A stretch of DNA of 10,933 nucleotides from Candidatus Kuenenia stuttgartensis (lineage in GTDB: Bacteria > Bacteroidota > Bacteroidia > Flavobacteriales_D > Crocinitomicaceae): positions 1 through 10,933 of the forward strand of contig CALPRR020000074.1 of the NCBI GenBank assembly GCA_943326025.2. Reading direction: 5' to 3'. Below, piece by piece: positions 6,132-10,933 of the stretch. The first letter of the stretch is position 1, and each line of letters begins with the position of its first letter. A program made the position numbers and the translations under genes. The notes below the pieces were generated by a model, which searched no databases, had not been told where the DNA came from, and saw only the letters and a list, made by a program, of their open reading frames with translations.

Positions 6132-7187
6132 ATGAATTCAAGAGAAAGAAGAAATTTTCGTTTGAAAAATAAAAATCATCATCTTTTATATAGCAAACAA
6201 CTGTTGAATTTGAAAACAGCAACTGATTTGTGTAATCTTTTAAAAGTTGATTTTTCGTTATTGCAAGAATTGATTAATAATCCTAAATACACAAGTTATT
6301 CAATTCCTAAAAAACGAGGTGGCAGGCGTGAAATTCAAGCTCCAGACGAACATTTACGAATTGTTCTGAAATCTTTAAATCGATATTTACAGTTTGTTTA
6401 TCTGAGTGTTAGGCCTATTAATGTTCATGGATTTGTATTACAATTAAATGATGAAATTTCAGATTCAAATATTGTTGAAAATGCTAAAATGCATGTTGGA
6501 AAAAAAACAGTTTTGACAATTGATTTAAAAGATTTTTTTCCATCAATTACTGCAAGAAGAATAAGAGATTTATTGCTTGCTAAGCCGTTTTATTTCAATG
6601 AGAATATTGCAAATGCAATTGGGTTATTGACAACTTATAATGGCCGACTCCCACAAGGAGCTCCAACTTCTCCTGTTTTGTCGAATTTTGTTTGTTTGGA
6701 TTTTGATGCTGAGTTGCAGGCATGGTCTGTTAAAAACAATATAATCTATTCGCGATATGCAGATGATTTGACTTTTTCTGCAGATGAATTCATAATAGAA
6801 CAAAAAATAGAAGAGATTAAATCATTGATAGTGGCTCATGGCTTTGTTGTAAATGAGGAAAAGTTGAGACAACGCTTGAAAAACAGAAAACAAACCGTTA
6901 CAGGATTGACAGTGAATACGAAAGTGAATGTTGATCGAAGATATTTGAAAAAAGTGAGGGCTATGCTTCATGATCTTAAGCGAAATGGAGTAGAAGCAGC
7001 AGTGTCAAATCATTTTAAATTAAGCGAAAAGGCTAAGAAAGAGAGAGTAATTTCATTTTTCCAAAGGTTGGAAGGTAGCATCGGATTTATTGGTCAGGTG
7101 AGAGGTAAAGATGATTTAATATTTAAGAGAATGTTACAAGAATTTCATGAATTAAAAGTTGTTAATTCAAAATGTTTTGAAGATTAA
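6132..7187 (+). CDS. Retron reverse transcriptase
   Basis: A 351-residue reverse transcriptase of usual retron length with no extra fused domain. Motifs in order: IPKKRGGRREIQAP (58-71, RT1), the retron-specific NAKMH (117-121, NAxxH), DLKDFFPSI (131-139), LPQGAPTSP (173-181), the catalytic SRYADDLTFS (207-216), NEEKLR (241-246), and VTG (256-258), the retron motif that recognises its own RNA. The C-terminal helical part (about 265-345) is the thumb, with GFIGQVRGKDD at 318-328. It makes the branched RNA-DNA msDNA from the RNA encoded directly upstream; the gap between a2 and the ATG is 22 bases. Known retrons are anti-phage toxin-antitoxin-like systems whose RT and msDNA hold a partner protein in check. 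No effector lies downstream on this strand, so the DnaB-like protein upstream is the obvious candidate. It converges on the sigma-54 activator gene, with only 22 bases between the two stops. Confidence 0.96.
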   Translation: MNSRERRNFRLKNKNHHLLYSKQLLNLKTATDLCNLLKVDFSLLQELINNPKYTSYSIPKKRGGRREIQAPDEHLRIVLKSLNRYLQFVYLSVRPINVHGFVLQLNDEISDSNIVENAKMHVGKKTVLTIDLKDFFPSITARRIRDLLLAKPFYFNENIANAIGLLTTYNGRLPQGAPTSPVLSNFVCLDFDAELQAWSVKNNIIYSRYADDLTFSADEFIIEQKIEEIKSLIVAHGFVVNEEKLRQRLKNRKQTVTGLTVNTKVNVDRRYLKKVRAMLHDLKRNGVEAAVSNHFKLSEKAKKERVISFFQRLEGSIGFIGQVRGKDDLIFKRMLQEFHELKVVNSKCFED

Positions 7188-7209
7188 TTTAAAACATCAA
7201 TTAAGTAGC

Positions 7210-8631
7210 TTATTGTATACCATATTTTTCCATCTTTGTTACAAGTGTATTGATAGCCCAACCTATTGCAATTGCCGTTTGTCGTTTGTTTCCGTTAAAA
7301 TGTTTTAATACTCTTTCGATGTGTTCTTTTTCAATAAAATCCCAGTTCATAGGTTTATTTACAGATTCTTGTTTCAATCTTTTTGGAAGTACATCAACCG
7401 AAACTATTTCATCATTGAATACATACAGTCGTGAAATAATATTTTCTAATTCACGAATATTACCTGGATAAGAATAATTCAGTAAAGTATCCATCGCTTC
7501 TTTTTCGAGTTGTAGTTTTTTGTTCTTTTTTAATTGTCGCTTCTTTTGGGTTAAAAAAAACTCAATCATTGTTTTTATATCTGATTTACCTCGTTGAAGT
7601 AATGTTGGGATGTCTAATTCTACAACAGATAAACGATAATATAAATCCCATCGAAACAATTTTTCTTCGCAACGAGTCACAAGGTTTTGATTTGTAGCGG
7701 CGATTACACGAACATCAATTTTTTTAGCTTTTCCACCCAATGGCATAATCTCCTTTTCTTGTAAAACACGTAAGAGTGACTGCTGCATATATGTAGAAAT
7801 ATCTCCAATTTCATCAAGGAAAATAGTTCCTTCATTTGCTAGTTCAAAAAGACCTGGAGTATCTTTGTCTGCACCGGTAAAAGCTCCTTTTTTATAGCCA
7901 AATAAGCGCGATTCTAATAGTTGATCGTTAAATGCTGAACAGTTAACCGTAATATATGGTTTGTCTTTTCTGATTGAATTGTTATGTATATATTTTGCTA
8001 AATTTTCTTTACCAGTTCCACTTTCTCCTAAAATCAAAACAGTAACTTCATCTGTTTGAGCAACTTTTACAGCATTTTGATAAATGTGTTCAATAGCAGG
8101 AGTGATTTTGTAATCGTCATTTGGTCCAACACGCTTAATTTCTTCTTGGTGATAAACTGCGGTAACAGGAAGTGAAGAATTTGAAAGATTAATCTTAATT
8201 AACTCTGGTTTTTCTTTTGTTTTTGTATGTCTAGCTTCACGAGTTTGGTAAAGGGTTGTTTTTAAATTCATTCCCAAATGACACAAGTACCATACAACTT
8301 GCATTGCAGGTGTTCCAGGTGAAATAAAAAGAGCTATTTCATCATCTTTAAAGTTTGCAAGAAATGGTGTTATTTTAGATTGAATCTCTTGGTGATCAAT
8401 TGGGTCATATATATCTAAATAAACTGCTTCAATTGTTCTCTCAGGATAATTTCGTCTCAAATGATTGATTAGTAATTCAGTTCTAGTGTCATCACTTTTT
8501 TTAGTAGATAAGATAAAGTGTCTATCACCTTTAAAAAAGAATTTATGAAATGTTAAGTTTGGTCCAGCCTCATTGACTTTTCCATTCTCGAAATCATTAT
8601 TTTGAGCGACCCAAGAGATTAGTGTTTTCAT
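7210..8631 (-). CDS. RtcR-like sigma-54 activator with CARF-type sensor domain
   Basis: A 473-residue bacterial enhancer-binding protein with three parts. (1) Residues 1-~150 form a CARF/Rossmann-like sensor, starting TLISWVAQNNDF and containing LFISPGTPAMQ (SPGTPAM 104-110), typical of the ligand loop in CARF domains and RtcR. (2) Residues ~175-415 form the AAA+ domain: Walker A GESGTGK (202-208), the sigma-54-contacting GAFTGA loop (249-254), Walker B TIFLDE (269-274) and YPGNIRELENI (388-398). (3) Residues ~435-473 form a Fis-type helix-turn-helix (NKRQTAIAIGWAINTL). All motifs are intact. An upstream in-frame TTG (8637) adds two residues; the ATG at 8631 is preferred. RtcR-type proteins respond to RNA ends or damaged RNA, and CARF domains bind cyclic or linear oligonucleotides; the ligand here is unknown. 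No rtcA/rtcB or CRISPR genes are nearby. Its likely targets are the promoters at 8709 and 4815. Confidence 0.93.
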   Translation of the reverse strand: MKTLISWVAQNNDFENGKVNEAGPNLTFHKFFFKGDRHFILSTKKSDDTRTELLINHLRRNYPERTIEAVYLDIYDPIDHQEIQSKITPFLANFKDDEIALFISPGTPAMQVVWYLCHLGMNLKTTLYQTREARHTKTKEKPELIKINLSNSSLPVTAVYHQEEIKRVGPNDDYKITPAIEHIYQNAVKVAQTDEVTVLILGESGTGKENLAKYIHNNSIRKDKPYITVNCSAFNDQLLESRLFGYKKGAFTGADKDTPGLFELANEGTIFLDEIGDISTYMQQSLLRVLQEKEIMPLGGKAKKIDVRVIAATNQNLVTRCEEKLFRWDLYYRLSVVELDIPTLLQRGKSDIKTMIEFFLTQKKRQLKKNKKLQLEKEAMDTLLNYSYPGNIRELENIISRLYVFNDEIVSVDVLPKRLKQESVNKPMNWDFIEKEHIERVLKHFNGNKRQTAIAIGWAINTLVTKMEKYGIQ

Positions 8632-8641
8632 AATCAAAATT

Positions 8642-8677
8642 TGATATAAATATACTAAAAATGATACATTATTAAAA
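8642..8677 (+). promoter_or_regulatory. Candidate upstream activator site in the divergent region
   Basis: TGATAT at 8642 and AAAAATGATAC followed by ATTATTAAAA at 8657-8677 closely resemble 4743-4772. The shared block starts 52 bases before the -24 box here and 72 bases before it at the helicase promoter, a difference of about two helical turns. It would be the binding site of the adjacent activator's helix-turn-helix, and could also mediate autoregulation. AT-richness makes this uncertain. Confidence 0.28.
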
Positions 8678-8708
8678 TAAAATTCTACAATATCTAGTGT
8701 TTTTGAGA

Positions 8709-8724
8709 TGGCACAACATTTGTC
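8709..8724 (+). promoter_or_regulatory. Sigma-54 (-24/-12) promoter of the 8752-9586 operon
   Basis: TGGCAC, five bases, TTGTC: the -24 box is a perfect match and the -12 box keeps TTG at the right spacing. The predicted transcription start is near 8735, about 17 bases before the ATG at 8752. It lies in the divergent region between the sigma-54 activator gene and the operon, the usual place for an activator's own target promoter. Confidence 0.75.
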
Positions 8725-8751
8725 ATTAGAAAGGAAATAAATACAACAAAA

Positions 8752-9206
8752 ATGAATTCAATCAGCATCATCAAATCTTCATTAATTGAACAACGTCAAA
8801 ATTCTAACCTTACAAATTATTTTTTACACGCTTTTAATGGTTGTAATGTAGATGCAATAAAAGATATGTTGCATGAGGATGGTGTTTTTTTAGGTAAATA
8901 TTCCAAAGAAAAATGGCCGCTGTATTTTATAATATCTTTTTTGGTAAAGATCACTTAGATTATATTTTTCATCATTCTCGAATCAATAAGGGGATTGCTA
9001 TAGATAAAATACCAGGAGCCGAAGTTATTGAAATTAGGATGAGTAATAATGAACGATCAACTAGTAAACTTGGGGAGCCAGCAGATCCTAAAATTGAGGA
9101 AAGAGTTTATCGATTTTGTTTTCGTTTTCAAGATGAAAAAATTATTGAAATTGAGATTCCTAAACATTTTATAGTAAAAACAGAACATTTAGCGGAATTA
9201 AATTAA
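8752..9206 (+). pseudogene. NTF2/SnoaL-like protein gene with a frameshift
   Basis: Two overlapping frames read as one protein. The first (8752 to a stop at 8958) gives MNSISIIKSSLIEQ... AFNGCNVDAIKDMLHEDGVFLGKYSKEK and then loses sense. The second (from an ATG at 8913 to 9206) continues AAVFYNIFFGKDHLDYIF and ends with strands typical of an NTF2-like fold (YRFCFRFQDEKIIEIEI). The second frame has a stop at 8895, so the join must lie after 8897, most simply at the A5 run 8909-8913; one more A would restore a single protein of about 150 residues. It could be a real mutation, a sequencing error in the homopolymer, a -1 ribosomal slip, or reinitiation at the ATG at 8913. It is first in the sigma-54-driven operon, 17 bases ahead of the DUF3127 gene. 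NTF2-like domains hold small ligands or act as dimer scaffolds; the specific role is unknown. Confidence 0.65.
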
Positions 9207-9223
9207 ATTTTAAAATAAAAATT

Positions 9224-9586
9224 ATGCAATTAATTGGTAGACTTATTCAATTACTCCCTTTACAAAAAGGTCAAGGTAAAAATGGTGAATTGAAAAAACA
9301 AGATATTATTATTGAATCCGATAGTCAATATCCTAAAAAAGTATGTTTTTCAATTTGGGGAGAACGAATTAACGAGCAACAATTAGTAATTGGAAACACT
9401 TTAATTGTTGATTTCGATGCTGAAAGTAGAGAGTTTGGAGGTCGATGGTATACAGAATTGAAGGCTTGGAAAATTACTTCAAATACAACTTCTAGCTCTG
9501 CTGAAGCTACCGCACCTCAAAATAACTTAGCAAATATTTCTCCATTGAGTTTAGAGGAAGATGATTCGGATGTTTTGCCGTTTTAA
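9224..9586 (+). CDS. DUF3127 family protein, SSB-like tail
   Basis: A 120-residue protein of the DUF3127 family, common in Bacteroidota. Residues 1-~87 are the conserved domain: GRLIQLLPLQKGQGKNGELKKQDIII, QYPKKVCFSIWGE, DFDAESREFGGRWYTELKAWKI. Its strand pattern looks like an OB-fold, and I infer nucleic-acid binding. Residues ~88-108 are a Ser/Thr/Ala/Asn-rich flexible linker, and the end EEDDSDVLPF mirrors the acidic tip with which single-stranded DNA-binding proteins recruit partners. The gene begins 17 bases after the frameshifted NTF2-like gene and probably shares its sigma-54 promoter. If it binds single-stranded nucleic acid, it could work with the helicase and with retron DNA. Family is certain; the DNA-binding role is inference. 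Confidence 0.9.
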   Translation: MQLIGRLIQLLPLQKGQGKNGELKKQDIIIESDSQYPKKVCFSIWGERINEQQLVIGNTLIVDFDAESREFGGRWYTELKAWKITSNTTSSSAEATAPQNNLANISPLSLEEDDSDVLPF

Positions 9587-9626
9587 ACTAATGAATTATA
9601 TTTTTCTGTTTTATTCTAGATTGATT

Positions 9627-9667
9627 ATGCTAATAGATTAGATATTTTATATTGAATCTATTAGCAT
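9627..9667. terminator. Bidirectional terminator-like hairpin
   Basis: A perfect 13-bp inverted repeat (9627-9639 / 9655-9667; ATGCTAATAGATT and its complement) with a further ATAT/ATAT pairing inside the loop lies between the convergent ends of the DUF3127 gene and the lipoprotein gene. The flanks are T-rich on the forward strand (TATTCTTATTCC) but only A/T-mixed on the other. It probably ends transcription from both sides. Confidence 0.6.
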
Positions 9668-9672
9668 TATTC

Positions 9673-10137
9673 TTATTCCTTATAGGTAAACTCGATAAAG
9701 TCACTTTTAGGGTTATTATCTAATCCATAACCTTCTGTTTCAATCGCGTGAAAGTATTGTTGATCACTTGTTTTAACTCTTTTATAAGAAACTTGTTTAC
9801 CATCGATAAAAACTCGTAACTCATAATGGTAATCTATTTTAGCTAATAACATAAATAAGACACGACTATTGTCTTTTAATTCCCAGTATTCGTATTCCCA
9901 TAAACCATCCTTAGTTTGCTCATAATCAATATTCGGTAAAATGATTGTTCCGTTTTTGTCACGACTATAATTATACTCACCAATATAACAAGGAGATGCA
10001 GTGACTTCTAAATAATTAGAATTATACCAATCTGGAAGTTCTAAAAATTTGATCTGATATTTAATTTTATGTAAATTATCTTTTTTACAAGAAATCAATG
10101 ATATCGTCAGTATTATTAAAATAAATGTTTGTTTCAT
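9673..10137 (-). CDS. Small lipoprotein of unknown function
   Basis: A 154-residue protein with a lipoprotein signal peptide: Lys at 2, hydrophobic 5-13, lipobox LISC with the lipidated Cys at 17, followed by KKDN. The mature part is a small, strand-rich domain with many aromatic residues (YEYWELKDNSRVLF, YHYELRVFIDGK). It should be anchored in the inner or outer membrane; in Bacteroidota the residues after the Cys influence surface export, and KKDN does not look like a strong export signal. I do not recognise the family. The gene lies 21 bases downstream of the stop of the exported-protein gene on the same strand, so the two are probably co-transcribed. Confidence 0.8.
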   Translation of the reverse strand: MKQTFILIILTISLISCKKDNLHKIKYQIKFLELPDWYNSNYLEVTASPCYIGEYNYSRDKNGTIILPNIDYEQTKDGLWEYEYWELKDNSRVLFMLLAKIDYHYELRVFIDGKQVSYKRVKTSDQQYFHAIETEGYGLDNNPKSDFIEFTYKE

Positions 10138-10158
10138 CTCAAAAGAAAATTTAGTTTT

Positions 10159-10933
10159 TTATAGTTTAATCATCCAAATAGTCACTGTGTTATTTACATT
10201 AAATAAATCATGAAACTGTGCATTGTTAATTTGGCCGTCGGTTAAATATGACCCTATTATTTGTCCTGCATAATCTCCACCAATAGTTGAGAAAGAATAA
10301 AGTGACAGAGATTTATTGTTGTTTCCTGTTACATTACTAATAGTATAATTTTTAGGTGAACCATTATTGATTGTGTATGTATTATCAGTAATAAAATCTA
10401 AAGTGTCATTAGGATATACATTCCCGGATAAGCCATTATTATATCTTACTACGACCCATTTTGTACCTGTTATTGTTGAGTTGGTGTTACCATTATATGA
10501 CCATACGCCATCGTAAACCCAACCATATGGTATATCCGGTTGACAATTAGTGCATGATGTTCCTGATTTTGAAAAGCCAAGTTCACTCCAATATTTGAAG
10601 TTGTTTATACCGTCGCTACCATATGCTTCATGCGTAATAACCGTCATATAGTTTTCAGATATATGAGTTGGGGTTATTGGTCTAGCTGTTCCTCCTGGAA
10701 GGCCAATTACATTATAGGTTGTATTGAAAAATGTATATTGCCACGTATCACTTCCATTTAAGGTAAAGTATTGATTTGAAAAGAACCAAGATGTATAATT
10801 TACTTTTAATGAATCAATTTTTAGCCCAGTTGATCCAAAAACATGCATTTGAGCTTCTGTGATGGTATTATTAAAGTAATCGTATACTTTTTTTTCACCA
10901 TTATCTAAATTCAGGGTGTATAAACGACCTTCT
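10159..10933 (-). CDS. C-terminal part of a larger, probably exported protein
   Basis: The frame is open from the stop at 10159 to the right edge of the window. An internal ATG at 10848 would give 229 residues, but in-frame sequence continues upstream (EGRLYTLNLDNGEKKVYDYF...), so the start lies outside and at least 258 residues are seen. The sequence is rich in Asn, Thr, Ser, Gly and Tyr, typical of secreted or surface beta-rich proteins of Bacteroidota. It contains one close cysteine pair (CTNC) and a C-terminal segment (DTLDFITDNTYTINNGSPKN to VTIWMIKL) that looks like a lipocalin-type or adhesin beta-barrel. No type IX sorting domain is evident. Function unknown; the signal peptide would be outside the window. 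Confidence 0.75.
   Translation of the reverse strand, partial: EGRLYTLNLDNGEKKVYDYFNNTITEAQMHVFGSTGLKIDSLKVNYTSWFFSNQYFTLNGSDTWQYTFFNTTYNVIGLPGGTARPITPTHISENYMTVITHEAYGSDGINNFKYWSELGFSKSGTSCTNCQPDIPYGWVYDGVWSYNGNTNSTITGTKWVVVRYNNGLSGNVYPNDTLDFITDNTYTINNGSPKNYTISNVTGNNNKSLSLYSFSTIGGDYAGQIIGSYLTDGQINNAQFHDLFNVNNTVTIWMIKL

Noticed and set aside
6132..7187. RT as part of a diversity-generating retroelement or group II intron
   Set aside because: NAxxH and VTG motifs are retron-specific, there is no maturase domain, and I see no template/variable repeat pair.
7210..8631. CARF domain as a sign of a nearby type III CRISPR system
   Set aside because: No repeats or cas genes are visible; the CARF-AAA+-Fis layout is that of RtcR-type activators.
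8885..8891. T7 run as the frameshift point
   Set aside because: The second frame has a stop at 8895-8897, so the shift must happen after it.

Overview
The window is AT-rich, with long A/T intergenic stretches and few Shine-Dalgarno sequences. It carries a DUF3127 protein ending in an acidic DVLPF tail and a short lipoprotein with an LISC lipobox. Together these point to a member of the Bacteroidota, probably a flavobacterium-like organism; this is inferred from style and gene content, with no marker gene present. I see no tRNA, rRNA, CRISPR array or transposase.

Left part (1-4660). The 3' end of an unrecognised gene (to 394) converges on a small reverse-strand gene (450-770). A same-strand row follows: a von Willebrand A (vWA) protein (1028-1672), a cysteine-cluster protein of unknown function (1697-2854), an ADP-ribosylglycohydrolase (2946-3887) and a signal-peptide/one-TM membrane protein (3899-4660). 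The close pairs 1028/1697 and 2946/3899 look co-transcribed.

Centre (about 4740-9586) is the most interesting part. A DnaB-like RecA-fold helicase lacking a full DnaB N-terminal domain (4863-5939) is followed at once by a structured non-coding segment bounded by a perfect 13-bp inverted repeat (5950-5962 / 6097-6109), then by a reverse transcriptase with both retron hallmarks, NAxxH and VTG (6132-7187). That is a retron. Convergent to it lies a sigma-54 activator of the RtcR type with a CARF-like N-terminal domain (7210-8631). Divergent from the activator is a short operon: an NTF2-like gene that is frameshifted in this sequence (8752-9206) and a DUF3127 protein (9224-9586). A -24/-12 (sigma-54) promoter-like sequence lies in front of both flanking units: TGGCAA-N5-TTGAA at 4815-4830 and TGGCAC-N5-TTGTC at 8709-8724. 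My reading is that the activator senses a nucleotide or RNA signal and switches on both flanks, so helicase, retron and DUF3127 protein would form one induced response, perhaps to phage or to nucleic-acid damage. The regulation and joint function are inferred; the retron and the activator family are seen directly.

Right part (9587-10933). A strong 13-bp inverted repeat (9627-9667) separates the DUF3127 gene from a convergent lipoprotein gene (9673-10137), behind which lies the C-terminal part of a larger, probably exported protein that runs off the window end (10159-10933).
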